DNA from: Lentzea flava
GTDB lineage: Bacteria > Actinomycetota > Actinomycetes > Mycobacteriales > Pseudonocardiaceae
Assembly (NCBI RefSeq): GCF_014648475.1
Contig: NZ_BMRE01000067.1
Location: forward strand, 1 to 38,905
Direction of reading: 5' to 3'
Length of the DNA: 38,905 nt
The notes under the pieces were generated by a model, which worked only from the letters and a program-made list of their open reading frames with translations, did not search any database and was not told the DNA's origin. Of the stretch, positions 15,898 to 23,890 are shown piece by piece (position 1 is the stretch's first letter; each line of letters starts with the position of its first letter). Position numbers and translations under genes: made by a program.

Positions 15898-17535
15898 CCG
15901 GCCGAACGACATCATCGCGGTGGTACCGCCGATGATCTCGCCGCGCGCCGGTTCGAGCGCCGCACGAGCCGCCGCGGCGAGCACCTCGTCGCCGCGCTGC
16001 TCCGCGATGCGTGCCGTGATCCACCACAGCACCTCGTAGTAGTGATCGGCACGTGGCTCCGGCACCTCCCGGTCCGCCATCACCAACGCCTCCGCCCACG
16101 GCCGGTACGGTCCCCAGTCGAGCGTCAGATCGGGCGGAAGCCCCATCGACAGCAACGCCAGCGGCAGGAACCCGGCCTCCACGCCGGGCATGCCCGACAG
16201 GTCCAACGCCCGGTAGCCGGCCTCGTCCGGCGTGCGCATCAACCGGAACCCCGACGTAAAGACGTGCACCAACGGCGTCTCGTGGATCTCGGCGAGCCGT
16301 TCGGCCACGGCCGCGTGACGTGCGGCCGAGGCGAAGTCCCCCAACGCCGACCAGGCCTGCATTCCCACGAGATGCCCGAGGATCTCGTAGGCGGGCAGGT
16401 CGTGCCGGGCGGAGACCTCGATCAGCTCGGCGGCGATCCGCGCACGGTCCGCCGACCGTCCGGGCTGCTGGAACGACTGCACGTACCGCGCGTTCAACGC
16501 CACCACGAGCACGGCCGGGTCCCCGAGCGACCGGGCGAGCCGCTCCGCCTCGATCGCCGCCTGCTCCGCCCACCGGTCCCGCGTTCCCCGGTGCTCCAGC
16601 CCGATGGTGGCGAGCAACCGCGCACGCAACGCCTCCACGCCGTCGGGGAGGACCCGCAACGTCCGCCGCGCCGCCGACACCAGTGCCGCCGACTGAGCGG
16701 GGTCATCGCTCACAGTCCAGTTCGTCGGCACGTCGTAGGCGGTCAGCACGCGAGCGGTCAGCACCGGGTTGCCCAGCCGTTCGGCCTCGGCGACCGCGGT
16801 GAACCGCTGTGCCTGCGCCAGCGCCAGACCGCCCGTCAACGCTGCTTGCCCGGCGACCACACTCGCGGACCGCAACCGCGCGTACGAGCCACCCCTCGCT
16901 ACGGCGTGACGAAGGATCTCCTCCTCCGCCCGGTCGAGTTCGGGCAGCGCGTCCAGCCCGAACCGGTCCACGAGCCGCTCGCGAGCCTCGCGCAGCACGC
17001 TCAACGCCTCGACCTGCCGCCCGTCCTGGAACAGCGCGTGCGCCAGCAGCACCTGGGCCTTCTCCCGCCACGGATGCGAGCGGGCGAACTCCGTCAACTC
17101 CGCCACCAACGACGACCCACGGCCCCGATCGAGCTCCGCGCGGGCGTGCAGCTCCAACAACCGAGCCCTCTCCCGCACCACCCACGGAGACGGATCGAGG
17201 TCGGCGTACGGCTCGCCCCAGCTGTCCGGCGGCTCGCCGGCCTCCAACCGCCACGCGTCCACGTCGGGCACCTTCAGGGCATAGCCGCGGCCGACCGTCG
17301 CGATCGCCGAAGCCCCCAGAGCCGAACGCAGCTCCGACACGAACGTCCGCACCGCCCCCACGGCACCGGCGGGCGGGTCGTCCCAGAGGTCGTCGATCAG
17401 CGCGTCGAGCGACACGACCCGGCCACCCGCCGCCACGAGACGACCGAGCAGCTCACGGCGGCGTTTGCTGCCAACGTCCACGACACGACCATCAGTGCCG
17501 ACGACCGTGACCGGCCCGAGCACTCTGATCTGCAC
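15892..17535 (-). CDS. SARP-type (AfsR/DnrI) transcriptional regulator
   Basis: A 547-residue regulator. An OmpR-like winged helix fills about residues 1-85 (I-R-V-L-G-P-V, then KRRRELLGRLVAAGGRVVS, DDLW). A bacterial transcriptional activation domain (BTAD, about 90-235, ending ARERLVDRFGLDALPELDRAEEEIL) follows, then about 300 helical residues. SARPs usually activate secondary-metabolite genes, but no biosynthetic cluster is visible here. The GTG at 17533-17535 matches the usual start and lies 8 bases after a TAGCAT -10 box without a Shine-Dalgarno sequence, so it is probably leaderless. Confidence 0.9.
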   Translation of the reverse strand: MQIRVLGPVTVVGTDGRVVDVGSKRRRELLGRLVAAGGRVVSLDALIDDLWDDPPAGAVGAVRTFVSELRSALGASAIATVGRGYALKVPDVDAWRLEAGEPPDSWGEPYADLDPSPWVVRERARLLELHARAELDRGRGSSLVAELTEFARSHPWREKAQVLLAHALFQDGRQVEALSVLREARERLVDRFGLDALPELDRAEEEILRHAVARGGSYARLRSASVVAGQAALTGGLALAQAQRFTAVAEAERLGNPVLTARVLTAYDVPTNWTVSDDPAQSAALVSAARRTLRVLPDGVEALRARLLATIGLEHRGTRDRWAEQAAIEAERLARSLGDPAVLVVALNARYVQSFQQPGRSADRARIAAELIEVSARHDLPAYEILGHLVGMQAWSALGDFASAARHAAVAERLAEIHETPLVHVFTSGFRLMRTPDEAGYRALDLSGMPGVEAGFLPLALLSMGLPPDLTLDWGPYRPWAEALVMADREVPEPRADHYYEVLWWITARIAEQRGDEVLAAAARAALEPARGEIIGGTTAMMSFGRL

Positions 17536-17543
17536 GAACGTGG

Positions 17544-17549
17544 ATGCTA
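17544..17549 (-). promoter_or_regulatory. -10 box of the SARP gene (leaderless)
   Basis: TAGCAT on the minus strand, 8 bases before the GTG start, with no ribosome-binding site. The motif and spacing recur at several other genes in this window. Confidence 0.45.
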
Positions 17550-17584
17550 ATCGGCTGCTGATCAGGCCGCCCGATGCTGGCGCC

Positions 17585-18457
17585 ATGAAGCTCCACACGA
17601 CCATCACCGGCGAGGGTTCGCCGATCATCCTGCTGCACGGCTTCCCCCAGACCCACCTGATGTGGCGGCACGTCGCCCCGGAACTCGCCAAGAACCACAC
17701 CGTCATCTGCCCCGACCTGCGCGGCTACGGCGCCAGCGGCAAGCCGCGGGACGGGTACGACAAGCGCACGATGGCCCAGGACGTCGTCGACCTGGCCGAC
17801 GAGCTGAACATCGGCAGGTTCGCGCTCGTCGGTCACGACCGGGGCGTCCACGTGGCCTTCCGCGCGGCCCTCGACCACCCGGACAGGATCAGCCACCTCG
17901 GCCTGCTCGACAGCGTCCCGGCCTACGACACCTGGAACGTCCTGCACGGACGCGAAGCAGCGGTGGCGTTCCACCTGTACCTGATGGCCCAGCCTTCGGA
18001 CCTGCCGCAACAGATGATCGCCAACAGCGCCGACGCGTTCTTCGGCCATTTCCTCGACGCGTGGTCGACCAGCCCCATGCCGGCCGAGGTCCGCGACGAG
18101 TACCTCGAAGCCTCCAGGAACGCGATCCCGTCGATCATCGAAGACTTCCGCGCCCTCGCCACCGTCGACGTCGAGCACGACCGCGCCGACCTCGAAGCGG
18201 GCAGGAAGCTCACCATGCCGCTGGCGGTCATGCAGCAGGACTGGGGCAGCCAGCTCGGCTTCGACCCCACCGAGCTCTGGCGCAAGTGGACCACCGACCT
18301 CCGGTACACCACGACCAGGGCTGGTCACTTCATGGCCGAGGAGGCACCGGACGAGGTCGTTCGGCTCATCAGGGACCTCGTTGCTCCGGATGAGGGAAGT
18401 TCGTCGGCAACCGGACCAACTCAGCCGACAGGTCTGGCGGCCCACGGGGCTCGTTGA
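17585..18457 (+). CDS. alpha/beta hydrolase, haloacetate-dehalogenase-like
   Basis: A 290-residue cytosolic alpha/beta hydrolase resembling fluoroacetate dehalogenase and epoxide hydrolases: HGFPQTHLMW (18-27) with the oxyanion HG, DLRGYGASGKP, nucleophile loop GHDRG (84-88, D85) and catalytic H248 in AGHF. Compared with fluoroacetate dehalogenase, the first carboxylate-binding Arg is kept (R86), the second is His (H89), and the His-Trp halide pair is His-Leu (130-131). Fluoroacetate is therefore an unlikely substrate; another small ester, epoxide or halide is possible. Fifteen bases separate it from the next gene, so the three genes 17585-19791 may be one transcript. Confidence 0.85.
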   Translation: MKLHTTITGEGSPIILLHGFPQTHLMWRHVAPELAKNHTVICPDLRGYGASGKPRDGYDKRTMAQDVVDLADELNIGRFALVGHDRGVHVAFRAALDHPDRISHLGLLDSVPAYDTWNVLHGREAAVAFHLYLMAQPSDLPQQMIANSADAFFGHFLDAWSTSPMPAEVRDEYLEASRNAIPSIIEDFRALATVDVEHDRADLEAGRKLTMPLAVMQQDWGSQLGFDPTELWRKWTTDLRYTTTRAGHFMAEEAPDEVVRLIRDLVAPDEGSSSATGPTQPTGLAAHGAR

Positions 18458-18472
18458 TCACGATTTCGGGGC

Positions 18473-18934
18473 ATGGCAGCCGAACCGTTCGCCCGCTTGG
18501 CCGACCGCCAGCACGCGCTGCGAACAGCACTACGGGCACTGCAGGCAGCGGGACCCGGCAGCCCCGACTTCCCCTCCCTCCTCGCTGACACCGGCAAGGA
18601 GGTCGAGGCCGTCCTGCAGGCCCGCCGCGACGTCGAGGCGGCCCGCCTCACCGTCCCGAACAGGGCGATCGCGGCGGGCACCGCCATCGCGGCCCTCGTC
18701 GTGGTGATCGGCTGGTTCGACGGCTGGTCGCTGCTGTCCGTCCTGCTCGCGGTGGCCGTCGCGGCCGCGGTGCTCGTGGATCCCGTCGGCCGCGGGATCT
18801 GGGAGCCGCGGGCGAGGACGGCGGCGATCGCGGCGGCCGGCCTGGCGGTCCTGCTGACACCATTGGTGCACGGCTGGGCCGCCCTGGCCGTGGTGGCGGG
18901 CGTCGCGTGGTGGGCGTGGAGGACGTTGCGATGA
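18473..18934 (+). CDS. small polytopic membrane protein
   Basis: A 153-residue protein with a helical charged N-terminal half (1-60, ALRTALRALQAAG then EVEAVLQARRDVEAARL) and about four hydrophobic segments (64-81, 85-102, 115-131, 134-150). I do not recognise the family. Its last codons overlap the start of the coiled-coil gene (ATGA), so the two products are probably made in step and may form a complex at the membrane. Confidence 0.75.
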   Translation: MAAEPFARLADRQHALRTALRALQAAGPGSPDFPSLLADTGKEVEAVLQARRDVEAARLTVPNRAIAAGTAIAALVVVIGWFDGWSLLSVLLAVAVAAAVLVDPVGRGIWEPRARTAAIAAAGLAVLLTPLVHGWAALAVVAGVAWWAWRTLR

Positions 18935-19791
18935 AGAACATCGACCCGGTCAAGGCACTGGACGACAAGGTCGAGCGGCTCAAGAAGGACCTCAAGTCCC
19001 TGGGCGATCGCATCGACAACGCCCAGACCGACGCGGCCCAGCACCAGCTCAGCACCACGAACCAGATCCGCGACACCACCCGCAAGATCGCCAAGACCAA
19101 CGAGCGGGTCACCGAGCTGGCAGAGAGCGTGCACCGGCTGGAGCGGCTTCTGGTGGCGCTCAACAGGAAGGTGCGGGCGGGCGAGACGCGGAAGGCGGAC
19201 TTCGACAACTGGCCGGAGATCGGCAAGCCGCTCATCGCGAAGATCCTCGCGGGCCAGGAAGCCTACGCGCGCAAGACGTTCACGCCCCAGGAAGCCAAGT
19301 CCAGGCGCAAGGCCATCGCCGAGTACGACAGGCTGGCACACGAGGCGATCGACGCCGCCGAGGCGCTCACGACGTTGCCACCGAACGCGGAAGCGTTGTG
19401 GCGCAAGAAGTACAAGCAGTGGCAGGCGATCGTCGGCAAGCAACGCCCGGAAGCACCGGACGAAGACGAGCACGCCAACGACACCGCTGTGAAGTCGGCG
19501 GGCAACGAGGCCGTCGCACAGGCGCGCGAGCTCATCCGCGCCCGCATCGAGGACGCGGTCGCGAACGACCTGCTCTTCCCGGCGTGGTTCGAGAACATGC
19601 TCGGACCGGCCGCACCGCCCGGCAAGGCGGACGATTGGCTTTACACCGCAACGGATGTCGTGTTGTACCGGCTGCTGCACGACGTCACGAGCCCGGCGAA
19701 CGCGCTCGGCACGGCACCTCAGGAACAAGGGCACCGCAGAACGCTCCACGACCGGTTGATCGTGGAGTGCGCGGAATACCGGAAGGCATGA
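18931..19791 (+). CDS. coiled-coil protein of unknown function
   Basis: A 286-residue cytosolic-looking protein. Residues 8-85 are a long heptad-rich coiled coil (DDKVERLKKDLKSLGDRIDNA onward), with Gln/Thr-rich stretches. A basic middle follows, then an acidic linker (PEAPDEDEHAND) and a helical C-terminal part (ARELIRARIEDAVANDLLFP, WFENMLG). No enzymatic motif is seen. It is translationally coupled to the membrane protein before it and ends at a strong terminator. It could be a membrane-tethered scaffold; this is inference from context. Confidence 0.75.
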   Translation: MKNIDPVKALDDKVERLKKDLKSLGDRIDNAQTDAAQHQLSTTNQIRDTTRKIAKTNERVTELAESVHRLERLLVALNRKVRAGETRKADFDNWPEIGKPLIAKILAGQEAYARKTFTPQEAKSRRKAIAEYDRLAHEAIDAAEALTTLPPNAEALWRKKYKQWQAIVGKQRPEAPDEDEHANDTAVKSAGNEAVAQARELIRARIEDAVANDLLFPAWFENMLGPAAPPGKADDWLYTATDVVLYRLLHDVTSPANALGTAPQEQGHRRTLHDRLIVECAEYRKA

Positions 19792-19794
19792 CGA

Positions 19795-19819
19795 CTCGGG
19801 CAGGGCGCCTCTGCCCGAG
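19795..19819. terminator. bidirectional terminator between converging genes
   Basis: CTCGGGCAG and CTGCCCGAG form a perfect 9-bp stem with a 7-base loop, three bases after the coiled-coil stop and 13 bases from the S1-protein stop on the other strand. Confidence 0.8.
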
Positions 19820-19832
19820 CACTACTCACGCA

Positions 19833-20024
19833 TCAGGCCAGCTCAAGGCTGAACCGCTGCTTCTCGGCGTCCACCGCGAGCACCTTGACCTGCACCGACG
19901 AGCCGACCTCGGCCTGCTGGCCGTGCAGAAGCCCGTGTGCACCGGCGGGGTGCTCGATGAACGAACCGAAGGGAACGGTCGAGACGACCTTCCCCGAGAA
20001 GACATCACCAACATTGGGAAGCAT
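19833..20024 (-). CDS. single S1-domain RNA-binding protein
   Basis: A 63-residue protein that is essentially one S1/OB fold: VGDVFSGKVVSTVPFGSFIE, a loop with HGLLHG, then VGSSVQVKVLAVDAEKQRFSLEL, the classic S1 ending. It should bind single-stranded RNA. The ATG at 20022-20024 has a very strong GGAGGTGAT site. Stand-alone S1 proteins are often growth- or stress-related RNA binders; the exact role is unknown. Its leader contains two hairpins, which might allow autoregulation. Confidence 0.85.
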   Translation of the reverse strand: MLPNVGDVFSGKVVSTVPFGSFIEHPAGAHGLLHGQQAEVGSSVQVKVLAVDAEKQRFSLELA

Positions 20025-20047
20025 TGCGCATCACCTCCTCTCCCGAG

Positions 20048-20104
20048 CGCGTATCCCAGAACGGATAGCGCGGGGGCAGGAGGGGCCCTGATCAAGTCAG
20101 GGCC
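20048..20104 (-). promoter_or_regulatory. two-hairpin 5' leader of the S1-domain gene
   Basis: In the region upstream of the S1 gene, GGCCCTGA-TCAAG-TCAGGGCC (20084-20104) is a perfect 8-bp hairpin. CGCGTATCC/GGATAGCGCG (20048-20072) is a second stem with one bulge. Both precede the ribosome-binding site on the minus strand. The first could instead terminate plus-strand read-through toward the WYL gene. Confidence 0.5.
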
Positions 20105-20186
20105 GGGCAACCGTTCCGCTCACGACACAAGGCCGACCCGGCAGTCATGACGCAAACCCTAGCCATCACAGGCCGTTGTCCGCAAT

Positions 20187-20200
20187 GGAATCTAGAATCC
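20187..20200. promoter_or_regulatory. -10 region and operator-like dyad of the WYL-sigma operon
   Basis: GGAATCTAGAATCC is a 14-bp dyad around TCTAGA with one mismatched pair per arm. TAGAAT within it (20193-20198) lies 7 bases before the ATG at 20206, so the dyad covers the probable -10 box of a leaderless transcript, a natural place for autorepression. Confidence 0.5.
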
Positions 20201-20205
20201 GTCAC

Positions 20206-21168
20206 ATGCTGGAGACGTCCGCACGGCTGCTGAAGCTCCTCTCCTTGCTGCAGGTGCGACGCGACTGGACGGGCCCCGAGCTCGCCGACCGGCTGGGCGT
20301 CGACGTCCGCACGATTCGCCGCGACATCGACAAGCTCCGCAGCCTCGGCTACCCCGTCACGTCACTGCCCGGCGCGACCGGCGGCTACCAGCTCGGGGCC
20401 GGCGCGGAGCTGCCGCCGCTGCTGCTCGACGACGATGAAGCCGTTGCCGTGGCGGTGGGGCTGCGCACCGCGGCCAACGGCACGATCGCGGGCATCGAGG
20501 AGACGTCGATCCGCGCGCTCACGAAGCTCGAACAGGTGCTGCCGAGCCGGTTGCGCCGCAGGGTGCAGGCGCTGCAGGCGCACACCACTCCCCTGACGGC
20601 CGCGGGGCCCACGGTCGGCCCGGAGACGCTCACGATCATCGCCGCCGCCTGCCGCGACCACCAGCAGCTGCGGTTCACCTACGCCCCCACGCAAGGCGAG
20701 CCCGCGAAACGTCTCGTGGAACCGCAAGGGCTCGTGCACACCGGCCGCCGGTGGTACCTGGTCGCCTGGGACAAGTCCAAAGAGGACTGGCGGACGTTCC
20801 GCGTCGACCGCATCACCACCGAACCGACGCTCGCCGCCCGCTTCACGCCCCGCGAGCCACCGGCGGAGAGCCTCGGCGAGTTCGTGTCCCGCCAGGTCTC
20901 CTCGAACGTGTACACCTATCAGGCCGTGCTGACGATCCACGCCCCGCTGCACGTCGTCGCCGAACGCACCTCGCCCATGTCGGTGTCGCTGGAACCGATC
21001 GACGACAACTCGTGCCGGATGATCACCGGGGCCGACACGCTCGACCGTATCGTGTGGCACATGATGTTCCTCGGCTTCGAGTTCGACGTGCACGAGCCGG
21101 CTGAGCTCAGGGACCACGTGAACGCCATCATCGGCAGGTTGCAGAACGCGGTGGGAGTGCGGTCGTGA
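20206..21168 (+). CDS. WYL-domain HTH transcriptional regulator
   Basis: A 320-residue DeoR/YafY-type regulator. The winged HTH is at about 5-60 (LADRLGVDVRTIRRDIDKLRSLGYPV), the WYL domain around 140-215 (LVEPQGLVHTGRRWYLVAWD) and a WCX-type C-terminal domain to the end. WYL domains bind nucleic acid or small ligands. The GTGA overlap with the following sigma-factor gene couples the two. The start ATG has no ribosome-binding site and appears leaderless. Confidence 0.9.
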   Translation: MLETSARLLKLLSLLQVRRDWTGPELADRLGVDVRTIRRDIDKLRSLGYPVTSLPGATGGYQLGAGAELPPLLLDDDEAVAVAVGLRTAANGTIAGIEETSIRALTKLEQVLPSRLRRRVQALQAHTTPLTAAGPTVGPETLTIIAAACRDHQQLRFTYAPTQGEPAKRLVEPQGLVHTGRRWYLVAWDKSKEDWRTFRVDRITTEPTLAARFTPREPPAESLGEFVSRQVSSNVYTYQAVLTIHAPLHVVAERTSPMSVSLEPIDDNSCRMITGADTLDRIVWHMMFLGFEFDVHEPAELRDHVNAIIGRLQNAVGVRS

Positions 21169-22082
21169 CAGTGGACTTCGCGACCGCGGCGGACCCGTTC
21201 CGCCGTGAACTGCTCGCGCACTGCTACCGGATGCTCGGCTCGCTGCACGACGCCGAGGACCTGGTGCAGGAGACGTACCTGCGCGCGTGGAAGGCGTACG
21301 GCCAGTTCGAGGGCCGTTCGTCCGTGCGCACCTGGCTGTACCGCATCGCGACGAACGTCTGCCTCACCGCGCTCGACAACCGCGCGAAGAGGCCGCTGCC
21401 GTTCGACCTGTCCGCAGCTTCGACGCAGAGCGACCCGCTGACCCAGGACCACGAGATCCCGTGGCTGGAGCCGTTCCCGACCGACCCGGCCGCGATCGTG
21501 ACCGAACGCGAGTCCACCCGCCTCGCCTTCGTCGCCGCCCTCCAGCACCTGCCGCCGCGGCAACGCGCGGTGCTGATCCTGCGCGACGTGCTGCGGCTGA
21601 CCGCCGCCGAGACCGCGGACCAGCTCGACATGACGGTCGCGGCCGTCAACAGCGCGCTGCAACGGGCCCACGCGCAGCTCAAGGACCTCACCGAGGACGC
21701 GGTCACCGAGCCGGCGGACGCCAAGCCGCTGCTCGACAGGTGGGTGAAGGCGTTCGAGGCGAAGGACATCCCGGCGATCATCGGCATGTTCACCGAGGAC
21801 GTCGTCTGGGAGATGCCGCCGTACCCGCAGTGGTACAGCGGTCCTGCCATGGTGGCGTGGCACCTCACGAACCAGTGTCCGGCCGTGCCCCACGGTGCGC
21901 GCATGATCGAGGTGGAGGCGAACGGCCAACCCGCCTACGGGCTGTACCTGCGCGAGGGGGACGGCGTGTTCCGGCCGTTCAACCTCCAGGTGCTGGAGGT
22001 CCGCAACGACCGGATCACGCACGTCTCGTCGTTCTTCGACCTCAATCTGTTCCCGAAATTCGGGCTGCCTTCGACCGCATGA
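21165..22082 (+). CDS. SigG/SigJ-like ECF sigma factor with SnoaL-like C-terminal domain
   Basis: A 305-residue extracytoplasmic-function sigma factor. Region 2 lies at about 10-75 (CYRMLGSLHDAEDLVQETYLRAW, then SSVRTWLYRIATNVCL) and region 4 at about 125-178 (LPPRQRAVLILRDVLRLTAAE). A C-terminal SnoaL/NTF2-like domain (about 187-300, WVKAFEAKDIPAIIGMFTEDVVWEMPP) replaces a separate anti-sigma factor, as in SigG/SigJ-type proteins. It starts with GTG inside the WYL stop. Its last 41 bases overlap the converging phosphoesterase gene. Confidence 0.92.
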   Translation: MTVDFATAADPFRRELLAHCYRMLGSLHDAEDLVQETYLRAWKAYGQFEGRSSVRTWLYRIATNVCLTALDNRAKRPLPFDLSAASTQSDPLTQDHEIPWLEPFPTDPAAIVTERESTRLAFVAALQHLPPRQRAVLILRDVLRLTAAETADQLDMTVAAVNSALQRAHAQLKDLTEDAVTEPADAKPLLDRWVKAFEAKDIPAIIGMFTEDVVWEMPPYPQWYSGPAMVAWHLTNQCPAVPHGARMIEVEANGQPAYGLYLREGDGVFRPFNLQVLEVRNDRITHVSSFFDLNLFPKFGLPSTA

Positions 22083-23796
22083 ACTCGGACTTGTCGAGAG
22101 CCCGGTTCACGACCCGCATGTCACCGATCCAGCCGTACAACGACTTCTCCACGACCTTGTTGTACGCGTAGGCACCGACGAGCCACGGGTCACCGGCGGT
22201 CGAGATGCCGCGCGCGGGCGTCGAAGGGTTGCGCAGCAAGGGAGATCCGTCGACGTACAGCGTGGTGTGCGTGCCGTCGTTGACCACCGCGACGTGCCAC
22301 CACGTCTCGTACGGCATCTCGTGGCCCCAGTTCGTCGAGATCCCCGCCTGGTTGCGCGGGAACACCGCCCACTGCAGGCTGCCGCCGCCCGCGAGGTTCA
22401 GGGTGGCGATCGGCTCGCTCGGGTCGTCCCCGGTCTTGCCCGCGGCCGATCCGGGCGAGAGCTTGGTGAACAGGCCGCACCACGGGTGGTCGAAGTCCTT
22501 GGGCAGCTTGAGGAACAGCTCGATCGTGTAGCCGCGCTCGAACGTCTCGCGGTTCAGCGGTGCCGAGTCCACAGTGGACAGGTAGCCGTTCTTGCCGAAG
22601 TACAGTGAACGGTGGGACGGCGCGAACCGGTGGTAGTCGTCCCCGGCGGTCAGCGTGCCGGTCTGCCTGAGGTCGTTCCCGTTGCCCGACAGGTCCTTCA
22701 GCCCTTCGCCGAGCCGCCAGTACGCGACGGTGCCGGGCACCAGGACGTCACGCGCGGGCTGCGGCGCGGGCAGCACCGGCGGGTCGAACCGGGCGAACCG
22801 CTGCTCGAAGTCGATCGGCACGCTGAACCGGTCGGCCGGTCCGGTCAGCTCGATCTCCTTGCGCTCCAACGGGTTGAGCGTCCTCTTGCCCAGCAGCCAC
22901 GGCGACAGGGTCCGCACGTCGATCGTGCGGCGGTCGAGGTCGAAGTGGTAGAGCCGGATCATCGCGCCGCCGCCGTAGTAGCGGTCCTGGTAGTTCGTGA
23001 TGTGCACGTGCACGTCGTTGCCGAACGAGTTCCGCAGCGTCGCGCGGGCGGGCGGCCAGAAGTGCCCGTTGAGCGCCAGGAAGATCTGGTCGTTGTCCTT
23101 GATCAGCTCGTCCCACAGCCTGCGGCCGTAGTCCGACATCACCGCGGCGCCGTCGCCGCCGTCCTGGACCAGCTCGTGCGTGGTGAGGACGACCGGCAGC
23201 TTCGGGTGCTGCTTCAGCACGTCACGCGCCCAGGCGAACCCCTTGGCGGACATGCGCCAGTCCAGCGCGAGAACCAGCCATTCCCTGCCTGCGGCCCGGA
23301 ACACGTGGAACGAGTTGTAGCCGTCGGCGCTCGCACCGCGGAACGTCGGCGAGTGCCGGAACCGCTGCGGGCCGAACCTGTCGAGGTACGGCGTGCGGCC
23401 GCGCTGGTCGTCGGTGCGCGAGTCCGGCAGGTCGTGGTTGCCAGCGAGGACGCTGTACCCGACGCGGCGCCGGTCGAGCACCTCGAACCGCTCGCTGATG
23501 TCGTCGATCTCGCTCTTCAGCCCGTTCTCGACGAGGTCGCCGAGGTGGCTGACGAAGACGATGTTCTCGGACTTCTGGTGGTCGATCAGGTACTGCAGCG
23601 TGGCCTTCAGCGGAGCCGGGTCGCCGCGGTCCTGGTCGAACATGTACTGCGTGTCCGGGATCACGGCGAGGGTGAACCTGCGCGACTCGTGATCCGGCCT
23701 GCCACCGACGGCTGCCGCCGAACCGGGTGTGACCAGGGCGGCAGCGGCGGCGGTCGCACCGGTGCCGAGCAGGAAGGAGCGGCGGGAGGCGGTCAT
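22042..23796 (-). CDS. Tat-exported metallophosphoesterase with LamG-like domain
   Basis: A secreted 584-residue protein. The twin-arginine signal (SRRSFLLG, then Ala-rich to about residue 30) is followed by a calcineurin-like metallophosphoesterase: VIPDTQYMF, SHLGDLVENG, LAGNHD, TTHE and ALNGHFW supply the metal-binding Asp, His and Asn residues. A concanavalin/LamG-like domain forms the C-terminal 200 residues (VAYWRLGEG, TIELFLKLP, WHVAVVNDGTHTTLYVDG, GWIGDMRVVNRAL). The substrate is unknown; the LamG part suggests glycan or cell-surface binding. A TACGCT -10 box (23804-23809) lies 7 bases before the ATG, suggesting a leaderless mRNA. Its end overlaps the sigma-factor gene. Confidence 0.9.
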   Translation of the reverse strand: MTASRRSFLLGTGATAAAAALVTPGSAAAVGGRPDHESRRFTLAVIPDTQYMFDQDRGDPAPLKATLQYLIDHQKSENIVFVSHLGDLVENGLKSEIDDISERFEVLDRRRVGYSVLAGNHDLPDSRTDDQRGRTPYLDRFGPQRFRHSPTFRGASADGYNSFHVFRAAGREWLVLALDWRMSAKGFAWARDVLKQHPKLPVVLTTHELVQDGGDGAAVMSDYGRRLWDELIKDNDQIFLALNGHFWPPARATLRNSFGNDVHVHITNYQDRYYGGGAMIRLYHFDLDRRTIDVRTLSPWLLGKRTLNPLERKEIELTGPADRFSVPIDFEQRFARFDPPVLPAPQPARDVLVPGTVAYWRLGEGLKDLSGNGNDLRQTGTLTAGDDYHRFAPSHRSLYFGKNGYLSTVDSAPLNRETFERGYTIELFLKLPKDFDHPWCGLFTKLSPGSAAGKTGDDPSEPIATLNLAGGGSLQWAVFPRNQAGISTNWGHEMPYETWWHVAVVNDGTHTTLYVDGSPLLRNPSTPARGISTAGDPWLVGAYAYNKVVEKSLYGWIGDMRVVNRALDKSEFMRSKAARISGTD

Positions 23797-23876
23797 GGCG
23801 CGGAGCGTAGGAGCGTTGTGCCAACACCAGGCGAACGGCGAGCGAAACCTGGTCGTAGGCGAGGAGTCCAGGTCGA

Positions 23877-23882
23877 TAGCAT
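23877..23882 (+). promoter_or_regulatory. -10 box of the TauE/SafE gene (leaderless)
   Basis: TAGCAT, 8 bases before the ATG at 23891, with no ribosome-binding site. Confidence 0.45.
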
Positions 23883-23890
23883 CGCGAACT

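Noticed and set aside
15892..17535. Treating the SARP gene as a marker of a biosynthetic gene cluster
   Set aside because: No polyketide, peptide-synthetase or tailoring genes are visible nearby.
17585..18457. Calling the hydrolase a fluoroacetate dehalogenase
   Set aside because: Two substrate-defining residues (second carboxylate Arg and halide-binding Trp) are replaced.
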